From the NCBI GenBank assembly GCA_030149365.1, contig JASBRP010000024.1, forward strand, positions 46,013 through 110,012: a stretch of DNA of 64,000 nt, read 5' to 3'. Below are positions 8,262 to 15,995 of this stretch, in pieces. Source of the DNA: Solimonas sp. GTDB taxonomy: Bacteria; Pseudomonadota; Gammaproteobacteria; Nevskiales; Nevskiaceae. The notes beneath the pieces were generated by a model. It was not told the origin of the DNA. It was given only the letters and a program-made list of their open reading frames with translations, and did not search any database. How positions within the stretch are numbered: position 1 is the stretch's first letter; every line of letters begins with the position of its first letter. The translations under genes were made by a program, and so were the position numbers.

Positions 8262-8276
8262 ATGAACAATGTTCAT
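8262..8276. promoter_or_regulatory. Palindromic operator candidate ATGAAC-N3-GTTCAT
   Basis: Perfect 6-bp arms separated by AAT, directly upstream of the GAGGAGATGTC ribosome binding site of the gene at 8289. The size and symmetry suit a TetR-type repressor. A one-mismatch copy with the same spacing lies 131 bp upstream (8131-8145). No TetR-type regulator gene is in the window. Confidence 0.5.
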
Positions 8277-8288
8277 TGAGGAGATGTC

Positions 8289-8738
8289 ATGACCACTACC
8301 CGTCCGCTCGTTGCCGCATCCGCCGCCCTGGCCCTGGTGCTGGTGGCCGCCCAGCCACTGACCGTGGCTGCCGCCGACCCTTCCGGCCTGTCGCGCGGAT
8401 CCGAGCTGTCTGCCAACGGCAGCGCCACCGTCGCCGAGGGCAGCCTTGCCGTGGTCCAGGGCAGCGCGGACATGATGGTGGTGGCGGTAGTCGCGGTGGG
8501 CGATGGCCTGCGCGTGACGCTGCAGGGCAGCGCCAAGGTCGGCAAGGTCGTGCTCGCGGTGCCCGTGGCGATGGCCGGCGGCCTGTCCTATGCCGCGGGC
8601 CAGACCGTGACGGTGATCGCCGAGGGCGCGGGCTGGCTGATCGTGCGCACCGGCGAGGTGATCGCCTTCGTGCCGAACGAGGCCGGCAAGGCCCTGATGC
8701 ATTCGCGCCCGGTGCGCTCGCTCGGCGCCGGCGCGTGA
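8289..8738 (+). CDS. Secreted protein of unknown function (149 aa)
   Basis: Not recognised as a named family. The first ~28 residues (TTTRPLVAASAALALVLVAA, then QPLTVAAA) form a Sec signal peptide with likely cleavage at AAA-D. The mature part is glycine/valine/alanine-rich with short repeats of 'GSA' type (LSANGSATVAEGS, VVQGSADMM, LQGSAKVG), suggesting a small beta-rich periplasmic or surface protein. A strong ribosome binding site (GAGGAG) precedes the ATG. Its TGA stop overlaps the GTG start of the DUF2145 gene (gTGA), so the two are translationally coupled and probably work together. Two palindromic operator candidates precede it. Confidence 0.75.
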   Translation: MTTTRPLVAASAALALVLVAAQPLTVAAADPSGLSRGSELSANGSATVAEGSLAVVQGSADMMVVAVVAVGDGLRVTLQGSAKVGKVVLAVPVAMAGGLSYAAGQTVTVIAEGAGWLIVRTGEVIAFVPNEAGKALMHSRPVRSLGAGA

Positions 8739-9538
8739 AGCCCCTGCGCTGGGCGCAGGCCGCGCTGCTCGCTTTGGCCATGTTGGCCAGCGCTCCGCTG
8801 CAGGCCGGCCAGACCTGCACGGACAAGCCGGTGACCCCGGCGGAGATGGGCAAGGCGATGCGCCTGGCGCAGCAGGTCCAGCAGGAACTGGACCGGCGGC
8901 AGGCACAGGTGGCGATCCTCGGCCGCGTCGGTTCCGACGTGTCGAAGTACGGCCTGCGCTACACCCATGCCGGCATCGCCTACCGTGCACCCGGCGACGC
9001 GGGCTGGACGATCCTGCACAAGCTCAACCACTGCGGAGAGGACCGCGCCTCGCTGTTCCGCGATGGCCTGATGAATTTCTTCCTTGACGACCCGCACGAG
9101 TACCGTGCGCTGCTGCTGTTCCCCACCGCGCCGCTGCAGACGCGGCTGGCCCCGGCGGCGGCGGGCGATCTCGGCCTGGGACTGGACCAGCCGCGCTACA
9201 GCCTGCTGGCCTATCCCTTCACGCTGGAATACCAGAACTCCAATAGCTGGCTGCTGGAATTCCTGGTATCCGCGGGCTCGGAGGTGCCGGTGATCGGACG
9301 CGCCGCCGCGCAGGCGCAACTGAAGCGCGCGGGCTATCGCCCCGACCGCATTGCGATAGCCCCCACCGAGCGCCTCGGCGCCACGCTGTTCCGCGCCAAT
9401 ATCGCCTTCACCGATCACCCGCTGGGCGAGCGCCTCAGCGGCAACTACTCGGTGGTGACGGTGGAATCCATCGCCCGCTGGCTCGGCGAGCGCCAGTGGC
9501 TGGCGGAGAGCCGCGAACTGTCGCTGGCCAGTCCTTAG
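8735..9538 (+). CDS. DUF2145 domain secreted protein
   Basis: A 267-residue exported protein of the DUF2145 family; function unknown. The signal peptide (WAQAALLALAMLASAPLQAG) is followed by CTDKPVTPAEMGKAM, and the domain core LRYTHAGIAYRAPGDAGW...LNHCGED with LFRDGLMNFFLDDPHEYRA is diagnostic. The GTG at 8735 is chosen because it gives a complete signal peptide and overlaps the preceding stop by 3 bp; longer in-frame extension would lie inside the upstream gene. It converges with the DUF2937 gene, overlapping it by 4 bp at the 3' end. Confidence 0.87.
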   Translation: MKPLRWAQAALLALAMLASAPLQAGQTCTDKPVTPAEMGKAMRLAQQVQQELDRRQAQVAILGRVGSDVSKYGLRYTHAGIAYRAPGDAGWTILHKLNHCGEDRASLFRDGLMNFFLDDPHEYRALLLFPTAPLQTRLAPAAAGDLGLGLDQPRYSLLAYPFTLEYQNSNSWLLEFLVSAGSEVPVIGRAAAQAQLKRAGYRPDRIAIAPTERLGATLFRANIAFTDHPLGERLSGNYSVVTVESIARWLGERQWLAESRELSLASP

Positions 9539-10053
9539 CGAAACCCATCGGCCCGGCGCGCGCCGGAGCCGCGGAAGGCCAGGCCCAGCAGCGAGGTCAG
9601 CATCCAGGCCAGCAGGATGCCGGCCAGCGCGTAGGCGCCCGCCTCCAGCGTCAGCGGCAGGCCCGGCTCGAAGCGCGTGGCGGCATGGATCGCCGGATCG
9701 AAATTGCGTGCCAGGGCCAGCGGACGTTCCCAGGCCGGGGCGCTGCGCAGGGCGTCCTGCATCGCGGTATAGCGGCGGTGGCGTTCGATGGTCGTGCGGT
9801 GGATGCGGCCGGAGGCCTGGAACACCGCGTCCGCATTGTTCTCGTGGTGCCCCACGAAGTCTTCCACGTCCAGGTGCAATTGCGCCGCCTCGGCCAGCAG
9901 TTCGCGGTAGCGCACCTCGGCCTCCATCTGGGCGCCGGCCAGGGTATTGCCGTAGGCCAGGAAGTAGACCGGGAACTGCGCCGCCGCGATCGCCAGCACC
10001 ACGGCCGCGATCCGCTCGGTAATACCGCCGAAGAAGCGCGCAAGAAGGTTCAT
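9535..10053 (-). CDS. DUF2937 family membrane protein
   Basis: A 172-residue protein with an N-terminal hydrophobic segment (AVVLAIAAAQFPVYFLAYG), a soluble middle with an Q-x-EAEVRYREL start typical of DUF2937, and a C-terminal hydrophobic segment (LEAGAYALAGILLAWMLTSL). Both ends are in the inner membrane with the central part probably periplasmic. Function is unknown. The ATG at 10053 (MNLLARFFGG) is preferred to an upstream in-frame ATG at 10065. Convergent with DUF2145. Confidence 0.8.
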   Translation of the reverse strand: MNLLARFFGGITERIAAVVLAIAAAQFPVYFLAYGNTLAGAQMEAEVRYRELLAEAAQLHLDVEDFVGHHENNADAVFQASGRIHRTTIERHRRYTAMQDALRSAPAWERPLALARNFDPAIHAATRFEPGLPLTLEAGAYALAGILLAWMLTSLLGLAFRGSGARRADGFR

Positions 10054-10202
10054 GGGCCTGAGCATAGGTTCACCTGCCTCCGACCGCCAGCAGGGGCCGC
10101 GGGTTCCGGAGCGCCCTACTCCGGCAAGACGAGGTTGCCCCCGGACAGCGGCGTCATAGTGGCCAAAATAACCGCAGCACCGATCCCGGAGGGGGAGACA
10201 GG

Positions 10203-11075
10203 ATGGCTAGCAAATCGGATTTCGCGCCGATCGTGGTGTCGTACATCATCTGCACGGGCGTGGCACTGGCCGTGATGCTGGGGCTGGGCCTGCCCCAGCC
10301 CTACGATGCGCTGGCCGGCGACATCGCCGCCACCTTCGTGATCTTCGCCTTCAGCCGCAAGTACAAGAACTCCAGTTTCTACGATGCCTACTGGAGCGTG
10401 ATCCCGCCGCTGCTGGCGGTGTACTGGTACTGGCTCAACGCCGACGCCGGCGCCAATCCCGTGCGCGTCGCCGTGGTAGTGGCCCTGGTCTGGATCTGGG
10501 GCATCCGCCTGACGGCCAACTGGGCGACCTTCTGGGGCGGCCTGCATCACGAGGACTGGCGCTACCCGATGATCAAGCAGCGCGCCGGCAAGGCGGAAAT
10601 GCCGGTGGACTTCCTCGCCATCCACCTGTTTCCCACCATCCAGGTCTTCCTGGGCTGCCTGCCGATCTATGCGGTGATCCGCTACGGCCAGGGTGAGCTG
10701 GGCTGGCTGGATGCGGCAGCCTTCATCGTCACGCTGGGGGCCATCACCATCGAGACCGTGGCGGACCTGCAGCTGCACGCCTACATCGCCAAGAAAAAGC
10801 AGCCGGGCGAATTCATCACCAGCGGCCTCTGGGGCTGGTCACGCCACCCCAACTACTTCGGCGAGCTGAGCTTCTGGTGGGGCCTGATGCTGTTCGGCCT
10901 CGCCGCCGCGCCGCAGTACTGGGCCTGGCTGATCCCGGGCGCCCTGGCGATGACGGCGATGTTCGTCTTCGCCAGCATCCCGCTGATGGACAAGCGCAGC
11001 GTCGAGCGCCGGCCGGCGTATGCCGAGCACATGCGCAAGGTCTCGGCCCTGGTGCCGCTGCCGCCGCGGCGCTGA
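10203..11075 (+). CDS. DUF1295 / steroid 5-alpha-reductase-like membrane protein
   Basis: Polytopic inner-membrane protein of 290 residues with about seven hydrophobic segments. The C-terminal half has the family signature GLWGWSRHPNYFGELSFWWG (about residues 209-228), shared by DUF1295, steroid 5-alpha-reductase C-terminal and isoprenylcysteine methyltransferase proteins; there the histidine and asparagine lie at the cofactor site. Likely an NADPH-linked reductase or a related enzyme of lipid-like substrates; the substrate is unknown. A GGAGGGGGAGACAGG ribosome binding region precedes the ATG. A strong terminator follows. Confidence 0.88.
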   Translation: MASKSDFAPIVVSYIICTGVALAVMLGLGLPQPYDALAGDIAATFVIFAFSRKYKNSSFYDAYWSVIPPLLAVYWYWLNADAGANPVRVAVVVALVWIWGIRLTANWATFWGGLHHEDWRYPMIKQRAGKAEMPVDFLAIHLFPTIQVFLGCLPIYAVIRYGQGELGWLDAAAFIVTLGAITIETVADLQLHAYIAKKKQPGEFITSGLWGWSRHPNYFGELSFWWGLMLFGLAAAPQYWAWLIPGALAMTAMFVFASIPLMDKRSVERRPAYAEHMRKVSALVPLPPRR

Positions 11076-11095
11076 GCGACAGGAAACACGGGCAA

Positions 11096-11129
11096 GGCGC
11101 GCAGCGATCCCTCGCTGCGCGCCTTTTTT
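11096..11129 (+). terminator. Intrinsic terminator after the DUF1295 gene
   Basis: A perfect 12-bp GC-rich stem (11096-11107 with 11112-11123) with a TCCC loop is followed by six T residues (11124-11129). It separates the DUF1295 gene from yaeQ. Confidence 0.92.
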
Positions 11130-11167
11130 GCGGTGAAGCGGCGGGGCTTTCGCTACACTCCGCCGCC

Positions 11168-11707
11168 ATGGCACAGACCGCTACCCTGCATCACTTCGCG
11201 ATCCAGCTCGCCGACATGGATCGCGGCATCTACGAGAACTTCGAGCTGCGTGTGGCGCGCCAGCCCTCGGAGACCGCCGAGTTCATGCTCACCCGCGTGC
11301 TGGCCTACTGCCTGGAATACCAGGACGGCATCGTGCTGACCGAGGGTATCGCCGCGGTGGACGAACCGGCGGTGATGGTGAAGGACCTGACCGGCCGCGC
11401 GACCGCCTGGATCGAGGTCGGCGCGCCTGACCCGGAGCGCCTGCACCGCGGCAGCAAGCTGGCCGGCCGCGCCGCGGTCTACACGCACCGCGATCCGGGC
11501 CAACTGCTGGCGCAGTACGCCGGGCAGCGCATCCACCGCGCCGCCGATATCCCGGTCTACAGCTTTGATCGCAAGCTCATCGGCGACATCGCCGGCAAGC
11601 TGGAGCGCCGCAACAGCCTGTCCGTCACCGTCACCGAAAGGCAGCTCTACCTGGACCTGGGCGGCGAGAACCACACGCTCGCGATCACCGAGCAGCGCGC
11701 CGGCTGA
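11168..11707 (+). CDS. yaeQ: YaeQ family protein
   Basis: A 179-residue protein matching the ~181-residue YaeQ family along its length: FAIQLADMDRGIYENFELRVA (in part) near the start, ETAEFMLTRVLAYCLEYQ, the TDEPA-like VDEPAVMVKDLTG and WIEVGAPDPERLHRGSK. YaeQ proteins have a PD-(D/E)xK-nuclease-like fold and were linked to suppression of rfaH-type transcription defects in enterobacteria; the biochemical activity is unsettled. The ATG at 11168 fits the family start; longer in-frame extension overlaps the upstream terminator. It converges with the HxlR gene. Confidence 0.92.
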   Translation: MAQTATLHHFAIQLADMDRGIYENFELRVARQPSETAEFMLTRVLAYCLEYQDGIVLTEGIAAVDEPAVMVKDLTGRATAWIEVGAPDPERLHRGSKLAGRAAVYTHRDPGQLLAQYAGQRIHRAADIPVYSFDRKLIGDIAGKLERRNSLSVTVTERQLYLDLGGENHTLAITEQRAG

Positions 11708-11713
11708 GGCGCA

Positions 11714-12055
11714 TCAGCGTCGTTGCTTGAGCCGGTGGCCCACGTCGACGATCGCCGCGATCGCCGGCCGCAGCTCCGCACCCAGTTCGCTCAGCGAGTA
11801 CTCCACCGTCGGCGGCGAGCTGTCCACCTCGCGGCGGATCACCACGCCGTCCCGCTCCAGTTGCCGCAGTCGCGCGGTGAGTACCTTGGCCGACACGCCC
11901 TTGATGTCGCCACGCAGTTCGCTGAAGCGCCGCGGGCCATCGCGCAGGTACCAAATCACGTGCGGCGACCAGGCGCCGCTGATCAGGCTCATGCATTCGC
12001 CCAGGGGGCAGACCTCCGGCGGCTGTTCGACCTTGTTCCTGCGGACTTTCACCAT
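11714..12055 (-). CDS. HxlR-type winged-helix transcriptional regulator
   Basis: A 113-residue single HxlR domain. CPLGECMSLISGAWSPHVIWYL (in segments, about 16-37) opens the fold, with the family cysteine at C16; FSELRGDIKGVSAKVLTARLRQLERDG (about 45-71) is the helix-turn-helix and wing region. HxlR proteins usually act as repressors responding to electrophiles, quinones or aldehydes, often through cysteine. It is divergent from a nitronate monooxygenase, and two palindromes with GTTACC half-sites lie between the genes, so it probably represses itself and that enzyme. Confidence 0.9.
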   Translation of the reverse strand: MVKVRRNKVEQPPEVCPLGECMSLISGAWSPHVIWYLRDGPRRFSELRGDIKGVSAKVLTARLRQLERDGVVIRREVDSSPPTVEYSLSELGAELRPAIAAIVDVGHRLKQRR

Positions 12056-12074
12056 GCGCCAGCTCCGGCCGAGC

Positions 12075-12092
12075 GGTTACCTGCAGGTAACC
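12075..12092. promoter_or_regulatory. HxlR operator candidate 1 (18-bp perfect palindrome)
   Basis: GGTTACCTGCAGGTAACC is perfectly self-complementary. It lies 20 bp upstream of the HxlR start codon, where binding would affect the regulator's own promoter. The half-site GGTTACC recurs at operator 2. Confidence 0.65.
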
Positions 12093-12111
12093 CGAATATT
12101 TTCCCGAATCA

Positions 12112-12140
12112 GTTACCAAGGGTAACCAGCGCAGTATAGT
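12112..12140 (+). promoter_or_regulatory. Promoter of the nitronate monooxygenase gene with HxlR operator 2
   Basis: GTTACC-AAG-GGTAAC (12112-12126) overlaps a possible -35 (TTACCA, 12113-12118); a -10 TATAGT lies at 12135-12140, 16 bp downstream. A repressor at this palindrome would block polymerase. The half-sites equal those of the palindrome at 12075. Confidence 0.6.
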
Positions 12141-12169
12141 GCCGCCACATTCGGACCAGGAGCCTTCGC

Positions 12170-13255
12170 ATGTGGCAGGACACCGCGGTAAGCCGGAAGC
12201 TGGGATTGCGCTACCCGATCGTGCAGGGCCCCTTCGGCGGCGGCCTGTCCTCCGTGGACCTGCTGGCGGCGGTGTCGAACGCCGGCGGCCTGGGTTCCTT
12301 CGGCGTGCATCACCTGACGCCGGCCCAGATCCGCGAGCTGGACACCACGATCCGCTCCCGCACGAACCAGCCCTACGCCCTGAACCTCTGGGTTTCCAAC
12401 CACGACGAGGGCGGCCTGTCGCTGACCGCCGAGCAGTTCGCAGCGGGCATCGAGCGCTTCCGCCCCTACTACGAGGAACTCGGCGTAGAGCCTCCGACCA
12501 TGCCGGCGCGTTACGGCCAAAGCTTCGAGGAGCAGGTGGAGGCCGTGCTGGAAGCCAATCCGCCGGCCTTCAGCTTCGTCTTCGGCATTCCGTCGGCCCG
12601 CATCCTGGAGGAGTGCCGCCGCCGCGGCATCGTCACCATCGGCGCCATCACCACTATCGACGAGGCCGTGGCGATGGAAGCGGCCGGCGTGGACCTGATC
12701 GTGGCCACCGGCTTCGAGGCCGGCGGCCATCGCGTGTCCTTCCTGGCGCCCGCGGAGGATTCGCTGACCGGCAGCTTTGCCCTGATCCCCACGGTGACGG
12801 ACCGCGTGAAGACGCCGGTGATCGCCGCCGGCGGCATCGCCGACAGCCGCGGCATCGCGGCGGCGCTGATGCTGGGCGCGCAGGGCGTGCAGATCGGCAC
12901 CGCCTTCCTGGCCTGCCAGCAGTCCTCGGCCAGCGCGCCGCACCGCCGCATGCTGTTCGACGAGCGCAGCCGCTACACCGCGCTGACGCGCGTCTTCAGC
13001 GGCCGCCTGGCGCGCGGCATCCGCAACCGCTACCTGGAAGAGATGACGGCCTCCGGCGTGGCGCCCTTCCCCTACCCGATCCAGAACTGGTTTACCGGCA
13101 GCTTCCGCAAGGCCGCCGGCGAGCAGGACCGCCCGGATCGCATGTCGCTCTGGGCCGGCCAGGCCGCGCCGCTGCTGCGCCAGCATGACGCCGGGGAGCT
13201 GTTCGCGGCCCTGGTGCAGGGCACCGACACCCTGCTGGGCCGGCAGGCGGGGTAG
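12170..13255 (+). CDS. Nitronate monooxygenase family flavoprotein
   Basis: FMN-dependent TIM-barrel enzyme of 361 residues in the nitronate monooxygenase (2-nitropropane dioxygenase) family, which oxidises alkyl nitronates such as propionate-3-nitronate. Seen: YPIVQGPFGGG (about residues 15-25), the strand-helix SNAGGLGSFG (about 36-45), VATGFEAGGHR (about 178-188), and the phosphate-binding IAAGGIADSRGIAAALMLGAQGVQIGTAFL in segments (about 218-247). It is monocistronic by layout and divergent from the HxlR regulator, whose operator overlaps its promoter. Members of this family also act on other carbonyl or enoyl substrates, so the exact reaction is uncertain. Confidence 0.88.
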   Translation: MWQDTAVSRKLGLRYPIVQGPFGGGLSSVDLLAAVSNAGGLGSFGVHHLTPAQIRELDTTIRSRTNQPYALNLWVSNHDEGGLSLTAEQFAAGIERFRPYYEELGVEPPTMPARYGQSFEEQVEAVLEANPPAFSFVFGIPSARILEECRRRGIVTIGAITTIDEAVAMEAAGVDLIVATGFEAGGHRVSFLAPAEDSLTGSFALIPTVTDRVKTPVIAAGGIADSRGIAAALMLGAQGVQIGTAFLACQQSSASAPHRRMLFDERSRYTALTRVFSGRLARGIRNRYLEEMTASGVAPFPYPIQNWFTGSFRKAAGEQDRPDRMSLWAGQAAPLLRQHDAGELFAALVQGTDTLLGRQAG

Positions 13256-13309
13256 CGCACCGGGGGACCGGGTAGAATGCCCGCCTCCCCCTCTGCGGTG
13301 CCCCTGCCC

Positions 13310-14179
13310 ATGTCCTTCCTTTTCCATGTCCTGGCATGGCTGCCCCTGGCCGTGCTGCAGGGGCTGGGCGCCTTTGCCGGCTGGCTGCTGTGGGTCACCT
13401 CGTCCTCGCGCAAGCGCGTGGCGCTGCGCAACATCAGCCGCTGCATGCCGGAGCTTTCCCAGGCCGAGCAGCATCGCATCGCGCGCGCCTCGGTGGGCCA
13501 CGAGATGAAGACCTACATCGAGACCGCGCGCGTCTGGCTGGGCCCCGGCGGCCCGGTGAAGAACGCAGTCAAGGAGTGGCGCGGCATCGAGGTGCTGGAG
13601 CGCGCCTTCGCCCAGGGCAAGGGCGTGATCCTGCTGACCCTGCACCAGGGTGCCTTCGAGGCCGTGGCCATCCCGATGTCGGCCAACTTCCCCTTCTATG
13701 GCCTGTACAAGCCGCAGAAGGGCGCGCTCAACGCCCTGTCGCTCAAGGGCCGCTGCCGCTTCGGCGGCCGCATGGTCGCGGCCGAGGCCGGTGTGCGCAA
13801 GGCGGCGCTGCCGCTGCTGGCCGAAGGCCTGGGCGTCTACTACATGCCGGACCACGATCCGCCGGCGGGCCGCGGCGTGTTCGTGCCCTTCATGGGCGTG
13901 CCGGCGCATACGCCGACCCTGATCGCGCGCCTGGTGCAGGAGTCGGGCTCGCCGGTGGTCTTCATGTTCGGTGAACGCCTGCCCTGGGCGCGCGGCTACA
14001 TCGCGCACTACGTCGAGGCACCCGCCGGCATCCACGACCCCGACGTGGAGAAGGCTACCGCGGCGATGAACCTGGGCCTGGAGCAATGCGTGCGCGACTG
14101 TCCGGAACAGTACTGGTGGGGCTACAAGCGCTTCCGCCGCCAGCCAGACGGAGCCCCGGACTTCTACCGCGGCGCTTAG
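13310..14179 (+). CDS. LpxL/LpxM-like lysophospholipid or lipid A acyltransferase
   Basis: A 289-residue member of the lipid A late-acyltransferase (HtrB/LpxL) family. A hydrophobic N-terminal anchor (FLFHVLAWLPLAVLQGLGAF) precedes the catalytic H-x4-E motif HQGAFE (His near 112, Glu near 117). YYMPDHDPPAGRGVFVPF and the C-terminal QYWWGYKRFRR are further family signatures. It acylates lipid A precursors or another membrane lipid from acyl-ACP at the cytoplasmic face. An in-frame ATG at 13277 lies within a TAGAATGCC stretch that looks like a -10 region, so ATG 13310 is preferred. First gene of a four-gene lipid cluster. Confidence 0.86.
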   Translation: MSFLFHVLAWLPLAVLQGLGAFAGWLLWVTSSSRKRVALRNISRCMPELSQAEQHRIARASVGHEMKTYIETARVWLGPGGPVKNAVKEWRGIEVLERAFAQGKGVILLTLHQGAFEAVAIPMSANFPFYGLYKPQKGALNALSLKGRCRFGGRMVAAEAGVRKAALPLLAEGLGVYYMPDHDPPAGRGVFVPFMGVPAHTPTLIARLVQESGSPVVFMFGERLPWARGYIAHYVEAPAGIHDPDVEKATAAMNLGLEQCVRDCPEQYWWGYKRFRRQPDGAPDFYRGA

Positions 14180-14244
14180 GCCGGGATTGAACCCGGCGAG
14201 GTTTGTGGCAGTCTGAGCGGCACCACCCCAGGCCGCCCGACCCC

Positions 14245-15186
14245 ATGACCCTGCCCCGCAGCGACGGACCGCTGTTCATCGTCATCAACGCCGGTTCCGG
14301 CGCGCAGCACGCCAGCGAGACACAGCTGCAGATCGCGGCGCTGCTGGATGCCGCCGGCCGCCCCCACCAGTTCCTGCCCGCCAACGGCGGCGGCGTGGTG
14401 GAGGTGGCGCGGCAGGCCGTGGCGCTGGCGCGCGAGCAGCAGGGCGTGGTGGTTGCCGCCGGCGGCGACGGCACCATCAACGCCGTGGCCCAGGCGGTGA
14501 TCGAGACCGGCCTGCCCTTCGCGGTACTGCCGCAGGGCACCTTCAACTACTTCGGCCGCACCCACGGCATCCCGCAGGACACCGAGGCTGCGGTGCATGC
14601 GCTGCTGTCCGCAGAACTGCAGCCCGTGCAGGCCGGCCTGGTCAACGACCGCCTGTTCCTGGTCAACGCCAGCCTGGGCCTCTACCCCACGCTGCTGGAG
14701 GACCGCGAGGCCTACAAGCAGCAGTTGGGGCGCAGCCGCTTCGTCGCGCTGATCGCCGGTCTGGCGACGCTGTTGCGCGAGCGGCGCCAGCTGGAGCTGT
14801 GCATCGAGCAGGACGGCCAGGAGCTATGCCTGCGAACGCCGACGCTGTTCGTCGGCAACAACCGCCTGCAGTTCGAGCGGATCGGCATCGCCGAGGCGCC
14901 GGCCCTCGAAGCCGGCCGGCTGGTGGCCGTCATGCTCAAGCCGATCCGCGGCCTGAGCATGCTGGGCCTGCTGCTGCGCGGCGCCCTCGGGCGCCTGGGC
15001 GAAGCCGACACGGTGACCAGCTTCAGCCTGCACAGCCTGACAGTGCGCACGCGGCGCCGGCGCCGCCTCAAGGTGGCCACCGACGGCGAGGTCTTCCATC
15101 TGCACTCGCCGCTGCAGTTCCGCGTGGCGCCGCAGCCGCTGCTGCTGATGGTGCCGGGTCCGGAACATCGCGTGGAGCCGGCATGA
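14245..15186 (+). CDS. Diacylglycerol kinase-family (YegS-like) lipid kinase
   Basis: A 313-residue catalytic-domain protein of the diacylglycerol/sphingosine kinase family. FIVINAGSGA (about 11-20) replaces the usual N-P-x-S-G start, the nucleotide loop GGDGT sits at about 73-77, and LPQGTFNYFGRTHGIP (about 95-110) matches the LP-x-GT-x-N-D/Y-F-A/G-R motif. The C-half (LKPIRGLSMLGLLLRG) has the YegS-type beta-sandwich. It would phosphorylate a membrane lipid at the cytoplasmic face. Start ATG 14245 is preferred; an upstream in-frame ATG at 14203 lies in poorly conserved sequence. Its TGA overlaps the next ATG (ATGA). Confidence 0.9.
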   Translation: MTLPRSDGPLFIVINAGSGAQHASETQLQIAALLDAAGRPHQFLPANGGGVVEVARQAVALAREQQGVVVAAGGDGTINAVAQAVIETGLPFAVLPQGTFNYFGRTHGIPQDTEAAVHALLSAELQPVQAGLVNDRLFLVNASLGLYPTLLEDREAYKQQLGRSRFVALIAGLATLLRERRQLELCIEQDGQELCLRTPTLFVGNNRLQFERIGIAEAPALEAGRLVAVMLKPIRGLSMLGLLLRGALGRLGEADTVTSFSLHSLTVRTRRRRRLKVATDGEVFHLHSPLQFRVAPQPLLLMVPGPEHRVEPA

Positions 15187-15995
15187 CACTGTTGCTGCAG
15201 GTCTCCGACCCGCACTTCGGCACCGAGCGGCCCCAGGTGGTGCAGGCCCTGCGGCGGCTGGCCGAGGCACAGCGCCCGCAGGTGCTGGTGGTTTCCGGCG
15301 ACATCACCCAGCGCGGCAGCAATGCGCAGTTCGACGCGGCGCGCCGGTTCCTCGACAGCCTGGGCATCCCGGCGATGCTCACGGTGCCGGGCAACCACGA
15401 TATCCCGCTGCTGAACCCGCTCGCGCGCTGGCTGTGGCCTTATGCCGCCTACCAGCGTGTCTTCGGGCCGGAGCTGGAGCCGGTGCTGGATCTGCCCGAA
15501 CTGCTGCTGATCGGCGTCAACACCACGCGTCCGCGCCGCCACAAGGATGGCGAGGTTTCGGCGGCCCAGGTGCGGCGCGTGGCCGAACGCCTGCGCGCGG
15601 CCGGCGAGCGCCAGCTGCGCATCGTGGTCACGCACCAGCCGGTGCATGTGGTGCGCACGCGCGACGAGCACAACCTGCTGCACGGCGCCGGCCCTGCCGC
15701 GCGCGCCTGGGCCGAAGCCGGCGCCGACCTGGTGCTCGGCGGCCACATCCATTTTCCTTCCGTGGGCCTGCTGGCGGACCGCTATCCGGACATTTCCCGG
15801 CGTGCCTGGGGCGTGCAGGCCGGTACCGCGCTGTCCTGGCGCATCCGCTTCGAGGCCGGCAATTCGGTGAACCTGCTGCGCTACGATGCCGCCGCACCGC
15901 AATGCGCGGTGGAGCGCTGGGATTATGTCGATGCGGCCGACCGCTTCGAGCTCGCCCGCCACGAGGAGCTGCCACTGCAGCGCGACGCCGCATGA
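15183..15995 (+). CDS. Calcineurin-like metallophosphoesterase
   Basis: A 270-residue phosphoesterase with the full metal-site series: D-x-H in LLLQVSDPHFG (about 4-14), GDIT (about 39-42), GNHD (about 69-72), a histidine in VVTHQPVH (about 151) and GGHIHF (about 187-192). No signal peptide is visible, so it is cytoplasmic or peripheral. Placed between a lipid kinase and a PAP2 phosphatase and joined to both by ATGA overlaps, it could hydrolyse a phospholipid headgroup or pyrophosphate bond, in the manner of LpxH-type enzymes, but that is inference. Confidence 0.9.
   Translation: MTLLLQVSDPHFGTERPQVVQALRRLAEAQRPQVLVVSGDITQRGSNAQFDAARRFLDSLGIPAMLTVPGNHDIPLLNPLARWLWPYAAYQRVFGPELEPVLDLPELLLIGVNTTRPRRHKDGEVSAAQVRRVAERLRAAGERQLRIVVTHQPVHVVRTRDEHNLLHGAGPAARAWAEAGADLVLGGHIHFPSVGLLADRYPDISRRAWGVQAGTALSWRIRFEAGNSVNLLRYDAAAPQCAVERWDYVDAADRFELARHEELPLQRDAA

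Noticed and set aside
12113..14086. A 657-codon open frame on the - strand opposite the nitronate monooxygenase and acyltransferase genes
   Set aside because: Composition is repetitive HR/AG-rich and both opposite-strand genes have clear catalytic motifs, so it is a codon-bias shadow.
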